A stretch of DNA of 64,000 nt from Bacillus sp. PAMC26568 (GCF_014235785.1 NZ_CP060137.1:1302001-1366000), one strand, 5' to 3'. Numbered from the stretch's first letter, positions 1 to 6,754 are shown. Numbers and translations are program-made. The notes: a model not told the origin generated them from the letters alone.

Positions 1-194
1 AAAACTTTCTTCAAAAAATGTGCACCTCCATATTGTGAGTTGCCATACTAATTGAAACGATAATACAGCAACATTAAAATCCATTATTGTTTAAAAAAAT
101 GGAAGAATCAATAGGGTTTTCAAAAGTGTCATAATGTATGCGTTTTATTTGAAAATAAAAGTAGGATATTTCAGTACAATCTCATTTTGTACAG

Positions 195-224
195 ACACAA
201 ACATGCCTCTCCTTACATACAAAT
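195..224 (+). promoter_or_regulatory. Candidate mother-cell promoter of sigK
   Basis: A CATACAAA box at 216-223 matches seven of eight positions of the sigma-E -10 consensus and sits about 45 nt upstream of the sigK start. The -35 region around 195-201 (CACAAAC) matches poorly, as expected for a promoter needing SpoIIID. In B. subtilis sigK is transcribed by sigma-E plus SpoIIID and then by sigma-K. The remaining sequence from 1 to 194 is AT-rich and shows no gene. Confidence 0.35.
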
Positions 225-268
225 GATTTATAGGCTAAAGCCTACATTTTGTACGTGGAGGTGGCTTA

Positions 269-997
269 ATGTCAGGGGTTTTAGCAGCATTAGGGTACTT
301 ATTAAAGGAATTAGTATTTTTAGTATCATATGTAAAAAATAATGCCTTCCCACAGCCTTTATCAGCGAACGATGAAAAGAAATACCTAAGGTTAATGGCA
401 ACTGGAGACGAACACGCGCGGAATATGCTGATCGAACATAACCTGCGGCTTGTAGCGCATATCGTAAAAAAATTTGAGAATACAGGCGAGGATTCCGAAG
501 ATCTTATTTCAATCGGCACCATTGGGTTAATAAAAGCCATTGAAAGTTATTCTGAAGGAAAAGGCACGAAGCTCGCCACATATGCTGCACGATGCATCGA
601 AAACGAAATTCTCATGCATTTGCGGGCATTAAAGAAAACAAAGAAAGATGTATCTTTGCATGATCCAATCGGACAGGATAAGGAAGGAAATGAAATAAGC
701 TTAATTGATGTCTTAAAGTCTGAATCTGAAGATGTGATTGATACCATTCAATTGAATATGGAACTTGAAAAAGTGAAGGAATTTATTGATATCCTGGACG
801 ATCGAGAAAAAGAAGTGATTGTTGGAAGATTTGGACTGGACCTGCAAAAGGAGAAGACGCAGCGGGAAATCGCGAAAGAGCTTGGCATTTCAAGAAGCTA
901 TGTATCCAGAATAGAGAAAAGAGCTTTGATGAAAATGTTTCATGAGTTTTATCGGGCAGAAAAAGAGAAGAAAAACCAGCAGAAAAGCAAAAAATGA
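269..997 (+). CDS. sigK: Pro-sigma-K, late mother-cell RNA polymerase sigma factor
   Basis: This 242-residue protein directs mother-cell transcription after engulfment (spore coat, mother-cell lysis). The first roughly 20 residues are a hydrophobic pro-sequence ([17 protein letters not shown]) that is known in the family to be removed by SpoIVFB. Region 2 (residues 55-125, with [18 protein letters not shown]) and the region 4 helix-turn-helix (about 205-230, [23 protein letters not shown], first part cited) are clear. The ATG follows a strong GGAGG. The reading frame is continuous, so there is no skin-type element interrupting it as in B. subtilis 168. A terminator follows directly. Confidence 0.97.
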   Translation: MSGVLAALGYLLKELVFLVSYVKNNAFPQPLSANDEKKYLRLMATGDEHARNMLIEHNLRLVAHIVKKFENTGEDSEDLISIGTIGLIKAIESYSEGKGTKLATYAARCIENEILMHLRALKKTKKDVSLHDPIGQDKEGNEISLIDVLKSESEDVIDTIQLNMELEKVKEFIDILDDREKEVIVGRFGLDLQKEKTQREIAKELGISRSYVSRIEKRALMKMFHEFYRAEKEKKNQQKSKK

Positions 998-999
998 AA

Positions 1000-1034
1000 A
1001 AAACGAAGAATCTATAACGTTCTTCGTTTTTTTC
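1000..1034 (+). terminator. Intrinsic terminator of sigK
   Basis: AACGAAGAA at 1002-1010 pairs with TTCTTCGTT at 1020-1028 and runs into a T-tract. It starts three nucleotides after the sigK stop codon. Confidence 0.85.
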
Positions 1035-1042
1035 ATCTTTTT

Positions 1043-1250
1043 TTTAGGCTGTTTTTGAATTGATTGTTGTTTTTGATTATTAATTATACCCGTGGATTTC
1101 CGCGGGGAAGGTTGGGGGCATCCTCGCCTATGCCTGCGGGGTCTCCCATCCCCCTCTATTTCCCGAAGGAGTCAAGTGCCTTCAACTACAATCCACTAAA
1201 GGTTATAACCATTTTTTCTAAAAGCACAAACGTTACGAAAAGAGCCTTTT
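1043..1250 (-). repeat. Dispersed repeat family A, copy 1 (MITE-like)
   Basis: This non-coding element of about 208 bp is one of three related copies in the window (others at 19039-19229 and 45199-45340). It lies inverted relative to them. Its ends are short inverted repeats: AGGCTGTTTT at the left and AAAAGAGCCT at the right. Shared internal blocks include the ATCCACGG-type segment (CCGTGGAT here) and the GATTGTAG-type segment (CTACAATC here). The open frame across it (1064-1255) also appears, degenerate, in copy 2; I read it as part of the repeat rather than a gene. Confidence 0.7.
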
Positions 1251-1371
1251 ATTGATGTAATAAAGCTAACTTAAGATCTGACAGCCAAGGCATCCTGCTT
1301 ATGGATGATGTCTCTATGCAGTATCCTTCTCCACATTGAGGTGCATTCTTAATATCATTTGAATTATCAAT
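1249..1371 (-). pseudogene. Possible truncated small Cys-containing peptide gene
   Basis: Downstream of yrzI there is a good SD (AAGGAG at about 1380-1385 on the minus strand). It can serve two frames. One begins ATG at 1376 and ends after 20 residues at 1314. The other has no ATG, only an in-frame ATT at 1371 about eight nt after the SD, and stays open for 40 residues to 1249 with a PQCGEGYC motif. Its stop codon falls at the edge of repeat A copy 1, so the original 3' end may have been lost to insertion of the repeat. No family is recognised. It may be nothing more than chance. Confidence 0.2.
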
Positions 1372-1408
1372 TTCATTCTCTCCTTTCAATTAGTAAATTT
1401 CATTAAAA

Positions 1409-1549
1409 TTAGTTGCCGTTATACATTTGAAAGCATTTGTTCATCATCGCTTCATACGATTTATAAACTTGTTCTTCGTATTGCACTTGATCGATCGTCT
1501 TTTTCTTTCGTTCAACAGTTAATGTCACAAATAATAAGTGGATGGTCAT
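1409..1549 (-). CDS. yrzI: YrzI family small protein, probably sporulation-linked
   Basis: This 46-residue protein reads MTIHLLFVTLTVERKKKT then a charged, Glu/Gln-rich C-terminal half. That is the layout of the Bac_small_YrzI family: about 47 residues, a hydrophobic MTxxLxFxTxT start, a basic patch, then an acidic helix. The family is found singly in B. subtilis and as tandem arrays in the B. cereus group, and a sporulation role has been proposed but not shown. The SD is perfect (GGAGGTGAT, 8 nt before ATG). It lies downstream of twin hairpin terminators and of the 23-residue ORF at 1701-1772. I see no obvious promoter between hairpin and SD. Confidence 0.7.
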   Translation of the reverse strand: MTIHLLFVTLTVERKKKTIDQVQYEEQVYKSYEAMMNKCFQMYNGN

Positions 1550-1589
1550 ACCTATCACCTCCTTCATCGAATGGTTTCATCCTTAAAAT

Positions 1590-1620
1590 GGAAAACGCCA
1601 CAGGGCATACCTGTGGCGTT
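1590..1620 (-). terminator. Twin hairpin terminator 2 upstream of yrzI
   Basis: AACGCCACAGG at 1594-1604 pairs perfectly with CCTGTGGCGTT at 1610-1620 (11 bp, 5-nt loop). On the minus strand the stem runs into TTTT, giving a weak intrinsic terminator. Its stem sequence is the same as that of the neighbouring hairpin at 1651-1682. Confidence 0.6.
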
Positions 1621-1645
1621 GAACGTTTTATGGAAAATTGCGCAT

Positions 1646-1682
1646 AAAAACGCCACAGGCAGATACTACTCAACCTGTGGCG
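1646..1682 (-). terminator. Twin hairpin terminator 1 after the 23-residue ORF
   Basis: CGCCACAGG at 1651-1659 pairs with CCTGTGGCG at 1674-1682. On the minus strand it is followed by a T-tract (1646-1650) and begins 18 nt after the stop codon of the 23-residue ORF. It is a good intrinsic terminator for that transcript. Confidence 0.7.
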
Positions 1683-1700
1683 ATAAGGACGATAGTAAAC

Positions 1701-1772
1701 TTAAAATCGTGCACCAGTTTGGTCGAATAGATCCATATTAAATTGAATAGCTTTTGGCTGAATGATTAACAT
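1701..1772 (-). CDS. Unknown 23-residue peptide with its own promoter
   Basis: The ORF encodes MLIIQPKAIQFNMDLFDQTG plus three residues. I do not recognise it. Support for real expression is contextual: a GGGAGG SD nine nt before the ATG, a strong sigma-A type promoter 35-70 nt upstream (TTTACA, 17-nt spacer, TATAAT), and an intrinsic terminator 18 nt after the stop. The whole unit is therefore a compact transcript of about 160 nt. It has no membrane segment and no cysteine. It could instead be a regulatory RNA that happens to contain an ORF, or a leader peptide for yrzI. Confidence 0.4.
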   Translation of the reverse strand: MLIIQPKAIQFNMDLFDQTGARF

Positions 1773-1799
1773 TTGATTCGACCTCCCTTTTCATAAATT

Positions 1800-1842
1800 T
1801 AATTACATTGGTAATTATATCCACAAAAAATATATTTGTAAA
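1800..1842 (-). promoter_or_regulatory. Sigma-A promoter with inverted repeat over the -10/start site
   Basis: Reading the minus strand, TTTACA (1837-1842) is followed after exactly 17 nt by a perfect TATAAT (1814-1819). A perfect inverted repeat TAATTAC-ATTG-GTAATTA occupies 1800-1817, overlapping the -10 box and the predicted start site. This is the usual position of a repressor operator. The regulator is not identifiable from the site alone. Confidence 0.6.
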
Positions 1843-1923
1843 CCCTCTTTTTGAAAAAAGGGAAAATTTTTAAAATATGGACCTTTCATAGAAGAAAAAG
1901 TGACATGTTTGGCTGCAGCCTAT

Positions 1924-1951
1924 ACATACTGGATGAATGTCACATAAATTA
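1924..1951 (+). promoter_or_regulatory. Candidate sigma-K promoter of the YjcZ-like gene
   Basis: CATAAATTA at 1943-1951 fits the sigma-K -10 consensus CATANNNTA, and an AC dinucleotide 17 nt upstream (1924-1925) fits the -35 element. It lies 35 nt before the start codon of a spore-type small protein. Confidence 0.4.
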
Positions 1952-1985
1952 GTATGTATCGTTTTAAAAAAAGGAGGTCTTTTAA

Positions 1986-2165
1986 ATGCGAACAAGATCA
2001 TGCTCTCCACAGTATGGGCCGCCGCCAACTCCTTACTCTTATCCTTATCCTTATCCTTATGCACCTTATTCGGGCTTTGGCTATTGGTATGCTTTTATTG
2101 TCGTTCTGCTGATTCTTCTCCTCGTTCTTGGAGGAGGCTATTACTACAATAATTATTATAAGTAG
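1986..2165 (+). CDS. YjcZ-like small spore/coat protein
   Basis: This 59-residue protein has a Tyr/Pro-rich N-terminal half with repeated Tyr-Pro pairs (PYSYPYPYPYAPYSGFGYWY), then one hydrophobic segment (AFIVVLLILLLVLGGGYYY), and ends NNYYK. The glycine- and tyrosine-rich start with a single C-terminal FIVVLxILLxxxG helix is the pattern of YjcZ family sporulation proteins. The family is small, membrane-associated and often under sigma-K. The ATG at 1986 follows AAGGAGG. A good sigma-K-like promoter upstream supports late mother-cell expression. The low-complexity Pro-Tyr stretch makes homology by eye less secure than for the core genes. Confidence 0.65.
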   Translation: MRTRSCSPQYGPPPTPYSYPYPYPYAPYSGFGYWYAFIVVLLILLLVLGGGYYYNNYYK

Positions 2166-2166
2166 C

Positions 2167-2196
2167 CAAAAAAAACACCTCAAACATGAGGTGTTT
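2167..2196 (-). terminator. Terminator of pssA, also 3' hairpin of the YjcZ-like gene
   Basis: AAACACCTCA (2173-2182) pairs with TGAGGTGTTT (2187-2196). On the minus strand the stem runs into a T-tract, so it terminates pssA transcripts. The plus-strand side has no T-run. Confidence 0.8.
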
Positions 2197-2197
2197 C

Positions 2198-2737
2198 CTA
2201 CATTTTTCTGATTTTAAATGATCCAATCATACAGAATGATAATACCATCATCAAGAAGATATAACTGTAAACTGGCATGATATCTTTCCATAAATAACTT
2301 AACGTCAATATACATCCGGCAGCTGTAATTGGAAGTCCATTAAAGAATCCATTGTTGTCTGAAATGTTGAATCTTGCAAGTCTGAAGGCACCGCAGCCGA
2401 TATATAGGACGGTGAAAAATGCTCCTGGAGCACCTAATTCAAATAATATACCTTTATAAAGAAGTAGTGCAGGAGCTACTCCAAATGATATAATATCACT
2501 CATTGAATCCAATTGTTTGCCAAGCTCTGACTCGATATTGAACTTTCTGGCAACCATCCCGTCAAACCGATCAGCAAGAGCCGCTACAAAAATGAGCAGA
2601 AGACTGAGTTTTAAAGTATCGTTTATTGTATAAATAATTGCAAAGCCGCCGAGTCCGAGATTTACCAGCGTCAGCAGGTTAGCCGTATTCGCTTTTATTT
2701 TCTTTACCGTTGCATCTACATAGCTTAAAAAAAACAT
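2198..2737 (-). CDS. pssA: CDP-diacylglycerol-serine O-phosphatidyltransferase
   Basis: The 179-residue membrane enzyme makes phosphatidylserine from CDP-diacylglycerol and serine, the first step toward phosphatidylethanolamine. The CDP-alcohol phosphatidyltransferase signature is complete: DGMVARKFNIESELGKQLDS at about residues 62-81, followed by MSD, which fits DGxxAR-x8-GxxxDxxxD. Several hydrophobic helices follow. The length equals the B. subtilis enzyme (177). The ATG has an AAGGAAG SD. It is divergent from psd, which decarboxylates its product, so the two genes flank one 97-nt control region. Confidence 0.95.
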   Translation of the reverse strand: MFFLSYVDATVKKIKANTANLLTLVNLGLGGFAIIYTINDTLKLSLLLIFVAALADRFDGMVARKFNIESELGKQLDSMSDIISFGVAPALLLYKGILFELGAPGAFFTVLYIGCGAFRLARFNISDNNGFFNGLPITAAGCILTLSYLWKDIMPVYSYIFLMMVLSFCMIGSFKIRKM

Positions 2738-2834
2738 AATTGCACTTCCTTAACTTGCATAAATGACCTAAAGGCCTACTCTCATTCTATGCATCAATTT
2801 CAATGTAGTAAAGTAATTTTTTTGGAGGACAAAA

Positions 2835-3629
2835 TTGAGAAAGAAACTATACCAGAATTTTATCGAATTGACAAACTTTTTGCCTGTTTCAAAACTAATT
2901 ATGAAGTTTGCAAAATCATCATTGAGCCGTTTTATTGTTCCGTCATATGCAAAAATTTATCAAGTAAATGTGAAAGAAGCAGAAAATCCATTAAAATCTT
3001 ATTCTTCATTGCATGATTTCTTTGTCCGGGGGTTAAAGGAAGGCACTAGAACGTTTGATGATAAACAAAATACCATCATTAGCCCAGTCGATGCAATGAT
3101 TGAACAGTTCGGGGAAATTTCATTAAATCAAGAGATTTTCGTGAAAAATCAGTCGTATTCGATTCAAGAAATGCTAGGAGATGCTGACCTCGCTGAGAAA
3201 TATTTGGATGGTTCCTTTATTGTACTCTATTTAAGCCCAAGTCATTATCATCGGATTCACAGTCCAGTCTCCGGAATCGTTTCGAAACAGTTTGAACTCG
3301 GAAGTACATCTTATCCGGTTAATAAACTGGGATTAACATATGGAAAAGCTCCATTATCTAAAAATTACCGGACAATTACAGAAGTGATGGAAAAGGACGA
3401 AAATTACGTTGCTGTAGTTAAAGTGGGCGCGATGTTTATAAATACGATTGAAATAACCCATTCTAATGAAAAGGTGCAAAAAGGAGAAGAGCTTGCGTAT
3501 TTTTCATTCGGATCGACAGTTGTTCTGCTATTTGAGAAAGATAAAATTGTTTTTTCGGATCATGTAGCACTTAGGAAGGAAATAAAGGCTGGAGAAATCG
3601 TGGCATTTAAAAAGGCTGTGTTCGCATAA
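2835..3629 (+). CDS. psd: Phosphatidylserine decarboxylase proenzyme
   Basis: The 264-residue proenzyme converts phosphatidylserine to phosphatidylethanolamine at the membrane. The self-cleavage site that creates the pyruvoyl prosthetic group is visible near the C-terminus as YFSFGSTVVLLFE (FGST variant of the LGST motif). HDFFVRGLKEG and LSPSHYHRIHSPVSG are family motifs, with the latter holding the conserved histidines. The start is a TTG at 2835 behind GGAGG (2824-2828); an out-of-frame ATG at 2789 is rejected. It is divergent from pssA. In B. subtilis this pair lies elsewhere on the chromosome. Confidence 0.95.
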   Translation: MRKKLYQNFIELTNFLPVSKLIMKFAKSSLSRFIVPSYAKIYQVNVKEAENPLKSYSSLHDFFVRGLKEGTRTFDDKQNTIISPVDAMIEQFGEISLNQEIFVKNQSYSIQEMLGDADLAEKYLDGSFIVLYLSPSHYHRIHSPVSGIVSKQFELGSTSYPVNKLGLTYGKAPLSKNYRTITEVMEKDENYVAVVKVGAMFINTIEITHSNEKVQKGEELAYFSFGSTVVLLFEKDKIVFSDHVALRKEIKAGEIVAFKKAVFA

Positions 3630-3716
3630 ATGTTTCCCGCAGTTAAACTTATTCACGTTTATTTTAGAATATTAATGAACGAATACACCACTTACAAGTG
3701 AACAGATAATAAGAGC

Positions 3717-3771
3717 CTAAAAAGGGAACCATCACGTTTTAGAAGCTAGGAAGAAGCTTTTAAAACGTGAT
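3717..3771 (-). terminator. sda terminator overlapping the sda 3' coding end
   Basis: ATCACGTTTTA (3731-3741) pairs with TAAAACGTGAT (3761-3771). On the minus strand a T5 run follows five nt later. The last codons of sda and its stop (3746-3748) lie inside the hairpin. Confidence 0.7.
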
Positions 3772-3886
3772 TTAAAGAACGGCGCTTAATTTCAACTCTT
3801 ATCAATTCAATAAAATCTTCGCTTAAATTCATCTCTGTTGCTTTAAAATACGATTCAATCAATAATTCATCAGAAAGTTTACGCAT
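3746..3886 (-). CDS. sda: Sda, sporulation checkpoint inhibitor of KinA
   Basis: The 46-residue protein ([20 protein letters not shown] then [20 protein letters not shown]) is nearly identical in pattern to B. subtilis Sda, an anti-parallel helical hairpin that binds the KinA dimerisation/phosphotransfer domain. It blocks sporulation when replication is starting or damaged. Position next to yqeG is conserved. DnaA boxes upstream fit replication control. The start is uncertain: the best SD (GGAGG) lies about 30 nt upstream of this ATG, with only an in-frame GTG touching the SD and a CTG between. The B. subtilis form has a few extra N-terminal residues. Confidence 0.93.
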   Translation of the reverse strand: MRKLSDELLIESYFKATEMNLSEDFIELIRVEIKRRSLNHVLKASS

Positions 3887-3992
3887 CAGTTTTGCCGTAT
3901 AGCCGGCTTGCACCTCCTGTATAAAATAAATAAGGTGTTCTATTTGTTAACACCATGCATATACTAATATGTTATTTTCTGCTAGTAGGTTT

Positions 3993-4021
3993 AATCTAAC
4001 ATGAATTAAAAATTAGAACAA
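3993..4021 (-). promoter_or_regulatory. sda: Candidate sda promoter
   Basis: On the minus strand TTGTTC (4016-4021) and TAGATT (3993-3998) are separated by 17 nt. The promoter lies just downstream of the DnaA-box cluster and about 105 nt before the sda start. Confidence 0.4.
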
Positions 4022-4029
4022 TCGTTCTC

Positions 4030-4129
4030 TTATCCACAGACACTGGTGGATAACTTGTTAATATCTTGTTTATAATTTCATTAGTAGAGGAATTCATATG
4101 AGTGTATAATGTGTATAATTTTATCCACA
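4030..4129. promoter_or_regulatory. DnaA-box cluster upstream of sda
   Basis: Two perfect DnaA boxes TTATCCACA occur at 4030-4038 and 4121-4129. A one-mismatch box in the other orientation (GGTGGATAA) lies at 4045-4053. In B. subtilis DnaA binds the sda control region to couple its expression to replication. This gap also serves yqeG on the other strand: TATAAT appears at 4105-4110 and 4115-4120, although no convincing -35 goes with them. Confidence 0.75.
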
Positions 4130-4273
4130 GTGTTGAAAATTTACATTTTTTGTCGAAAAATTTATTGAAAAAGTGATGCAAAAAGGTTCTCTTGTCAAGT
4201 TTCTTTTGAAAGAACGGTTAAAATCAGATATGATGTAATTTGGCAAAAAAATGTCCGATGAGGTGTTTATTAA

Positions 4274-4789
4274 ATGTTAAAACTATTCCTGCCCGGTGAA
4301 TATGTAAAAAATATATTTGAAATTTCTCCTATTGCATTGAAAGAACGCGGAGTGAAGGGAATTATTACAGATTTGGATAACACGCTTGTGGAATGGGACC
4401 GTCCAAGCGCAACTCCTAGACTGATTGAATGGTTTAAAGATGTGAAAGACCACGGAATCGCTGTAACGATTGTTTCAAATAATGTAGAAAAACGTGTGAG
4501 ATCTTTTTCAGATCCGCTAAATATACCTTTTATCTATAAAGCAAGAAAGCCAATGGGCAAAGCATTCAGACGTGCAGTGAAAAATATGAATCTGAATAAA
4601 AAAGATGTGGTAGTTATTGGTGACCAGCTGTTAACCGATGTCCTAGGAGGAAACCGTAATGGTTTTCACACCATTCTTGTTGTTCCAGTAGCATCCACGG
4701 ATGGATTCGTGACAAGACTTAACCGTAAAATTGAACGAAGAATTTTGGCAGCCCTCAAAAGAAAAGGGATGCTTCAGTGGGAGGATTAA
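4274..4789 (+). CDS. yqeG: YqeG, HAD superfamily phosphatase (IIIA type)
   Basis: The 171-residue protein carries HAD motif I as TDLDNTLVEWD (residues 33-43), a motif II serine in TIVSNN, a motif III lysine in KARKPMGKAF and motif IV GDQLLTDVLGGN. This is the YqeG family related to phosphatidylglycerophosphate phosphatases. The substrate in Bacillus is not established. The first gene of a long operon, it ends three nucleotides before the TTG start of yqeH. Length equals the B. subtilis protein (172). Confidence 0.92.
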   Translation: MLKLFLPGEYVKNIFEISPIALKERGVKGIITDLDNTLVEWDRPSATPRLIEWFKDVKDHGIAVTIVSNNVEKRVRSFSDPLNIPFIYKARKPMGKAFRRAVKNMNLNKKDVVVIGDQLLTDVLGGNRNGFHTILVVPVASTDGFVTRLNRKIERRILAALKRKGMLQWED

Positions 4790-4791
4790 AA

Positions 4792-5895
4792 TTGGAAGAA
4801 CAATATGTTTGCATCGGCTGTGGTGTTAAGATTCAAACGGAAAATCCAGAGGAATTAGGATATGCACCAGAAAGTGCCCGAGAAAAAGAAGTAATCATAT
4901 GCCAGCGTTGTTTTCGCTTGAAAAATTATAATGAAATTCAGGATGTCTCGTTAACAGATGAAGATTTCTTGAAGATTTTGCATGGAATTGGGGATACCGA
5001 TGCTCTTGTTGTCAAAATCGTAGACATCTTTGACTTTAATGGCAGCTGGTTAACTGGACTTCAGCGGTTTGTTGGAGGTAATCCCATTTTACTCGTTGGG
5101 AATAAAGCAGATATATTGCCGAAATCAGTGAAAAAGCAAAAATTAATCAACTGGATGAAGCGGGAAGCAAAAGAATTTGGATTGAACCCTGTGGATGTTT
5201 TTCTGATCAGTTCAGCAAGAGGGCAGGGGATTCCTGAAGTGACAGAAGCAATCGAACAATACCGGGATGGCCAGGATGTTTATGTTGTCGGCTGTACGAA
5301 TGTTGGGAAATCTACTTTTATAAATCGGATTATTAAAGAGGTATCTGGAGAAAAAGATGTTATTACAACCTCTCATTTTCCCGGAACCACACTTGATTTA
5401 ATTGAAATTCCGCTTGATGATGGCTCCTCATTATACGACACTCCAGGAATTATCAACCATCACCAAATGGCTCATTTTGTTGACAAGAAGGATCTGAAAA
5501 TATTATCTCCTAAAAAGGAAGTTAAGCCGAAGGTATTTCAATTAAATGAAATGCAAACTTTATTTTTTGGCGGCCTTGCACGTTTAGATTATTTAAACGG
5601 GGGCAGAACTTCGCTGACTTGCTATTTGCCTGCTGATTTGACTATTCATCGGACAAAGCAGGAAAACGCAGATGATCTGTATGAAAAGCATGCTGGTGAA
5701 ATGCTGACACCTCCAAGACGTGATCAATTGGACGAGTTTCCAGAAATGATTCCTCATGAATTTACAATCCGGCAAGATAAGACCGATATTGTTTTTTCAG
5801 GACTCGGATGGGTAACAGTAAACGAGGGGGATAAAAAAGTTACAGCATACGCTCCTAAAGGCGTTAATGTCACATTACGGCCTTCACTAATTTAA
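4792..5895 (+). CDS. yqeH: YqeH, circularly permuted ribosome-assembly GTPase
   Basis: The 367-residue GTPase acts in 30S subunit biogenesis. An N-terminal zinc finger (CIGCG near residue 7 and CQRC near 38) precedes a permuted G domain whose motifs run in the order G4 (NKAD), G5 (SSARGQG), G1 (GCTNVGKST), then G3 (DTPG). The order itself identifies the family. Start chosen: TTG at 4792, seven nt after GGGAGG; the in-frame GTG at 4777 overlaps that SD and is rejected. Length matches B. subtilis (366). It is sandwiched between yqeG and aroE. Confidence 0.95.
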   Translation: MEEQYVCIGCGVKIQTENPEELGYAPESAREKEVIICQRCFRLKNYNEIQDVSLTDEDFLKILHGIGDTDALVVKIVDIFDFNGSWLTGLQRFVGGNPILLVGNKADILPKSVKKQKLINWMKREAKEFGLNPVDVFLISSARGQGIPEVTEAIEQYRDGQDVYVVGCTNVGKSTFINRIIKEVSGEKDVITTSHFPGTTLDLIEIPLDDGSSLYDTPGIINHHQMAHFVDKKDLKILSPKKEVKPKVFQLNEMQTLFFGGLARLDYLNGGRTSLTCYLPADLTIHRTKQENADDLYEKHAGEMLTPPRRDQLDEFPEMIPHEFTIRQDKTDIVFSGLGWVTVNEGDKKVTAYAPKGVNVTLRPSLI

Positions 5896-5911
5896 CTGGG
5901 GGGAGACTTGT

Positions 5912-6754
5912 ATGGATACAGTTTATGGTCTGATTGGCTGTCCTGTCGGTCATTCAATGTCACCGCTTATTCACAATGATGCTTTTGAACGGAAAAAGAT
6001 GAATGCACGCTATCATGCTTTTCATGTAGAAAAAAATGAGCTGAAAGCGGCTGTTGATGGAATAAAAGCTTTAGGAATTGCAGGCTTTAATGTCACCATT
6101 CCTCATAAAGCTGCGATTATTCCGTTTTTAGACAAACTTGATAAAAGTGCTGAGCTGATCGGTGCAGTAAATACGGTAATTAATAAAGACGGCTGTCTGA
6201 TAGGATATAATACAGATGGAAAAGGTTATTTGCAGTCACTCCTGCCTCTGATGAAAAAGCCTCTGCATGAGCAGAGGTATTTAATTATTGGTGCTGGCGG
6301 CGCTGCAAGAGCCATTTATTTCACGCTCGCAGCTGAAGGGTGTTCAATGATTGATCTTGCCAATCGAACAAAGGAAAAAGCAGAACAATTAATAAAGGAA
6401 TGCCCGGTTAAAGGTGAAGGAAGTGTTCTGTCTTTATCCGAAGCAGAATCTGGCCTTTCAAAATATGATGTAATCATTCAAACCACTGCGATTGGCATGC
6501 ATCCAAATAGCCTGCAAAAGCCAATTGAAGCAACAGGATTGAAAAAAGGCTCAATCGTAAGCGATATCGTCTATAATCCAGTGAAAACGGCTCTATTAAA
6601 GGCTGCTGAACTGGAAGGAGCACAAACATTGGATGGAGTAGGAATGTTTGTTCATCAAGCAGCTCTCGCCTTTCAAATATGGACTGGAGAAACGCCGGAT
6701 ACAGCCAGAATGAGTCATTTAGTTTACGAACAATTAGGAGGATTTACATGTTAA
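5912..6754 (+). CDS. aroE: Shikimate dehydrogenase
   Basis: The 280-residue NADPH enzyme reduces 3-dehydroshikimate to shikimate in chorismate synthesis. GCPVGHSMSPLIHN at the N-terminus binds shikimate (SMS serines). The FNVTIPHKAAI motif holds the catalytic lysine, and GAGGAARAI near residue 130 is the dinucleotide-binding loop, followed by NRT for NADP. The SD is a run GGGGGGAG before the ATG. The last seven nucleotides overlap yqeI. The length equals that of the B. subtilis enzyme. Confidence 0.96.
   Translation: MDTVYGLIGCPVGHSMSPLIHNDAFERKKMNARYHAFHVEKNELKAAVDGIKALGIAGFNVTIPHKAAIIPFLDKLDKSAELIGAVNTVINKDGCLIGYNTDGKGYLQSLLPLMKKPLHEQRYLIIGAGGAARAIYFTLAAEGCSMIDLANRTKEKAEQLIKECPVKGEGSVLSLSEAESGLSKYDVIIQTTAIGMHPNSLQKPIEATGLKKGSIVSDIVYNPVKTALLKAAELEGAQTLDGVGMFVHQAALAFQIWTGETPDTARMSHLVYEQLGGFTC

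Noticed and set aside
1..40. Possible start of a minus-strand gene (GGAGGTG read on the reverse strand near 20-30)
   Set aside because: Only a TTG and a few codons remain before the window edge; nothing can be supported.
1064..1255. Open frame of 63 codons over repeat A copy 1
   Set aside because: The same frame appears decayed on the reverse strand of copy 2, has no SD, and follows the repeat boundaries; it is a by-product of the repeat.
1538..1741. 67-codon plus-strand frame antisense to the small peptide genes
   Set aside because: It runs through two hairpin terminators and opposite yrzI and the 23-residue ORF, and lacks an SD.
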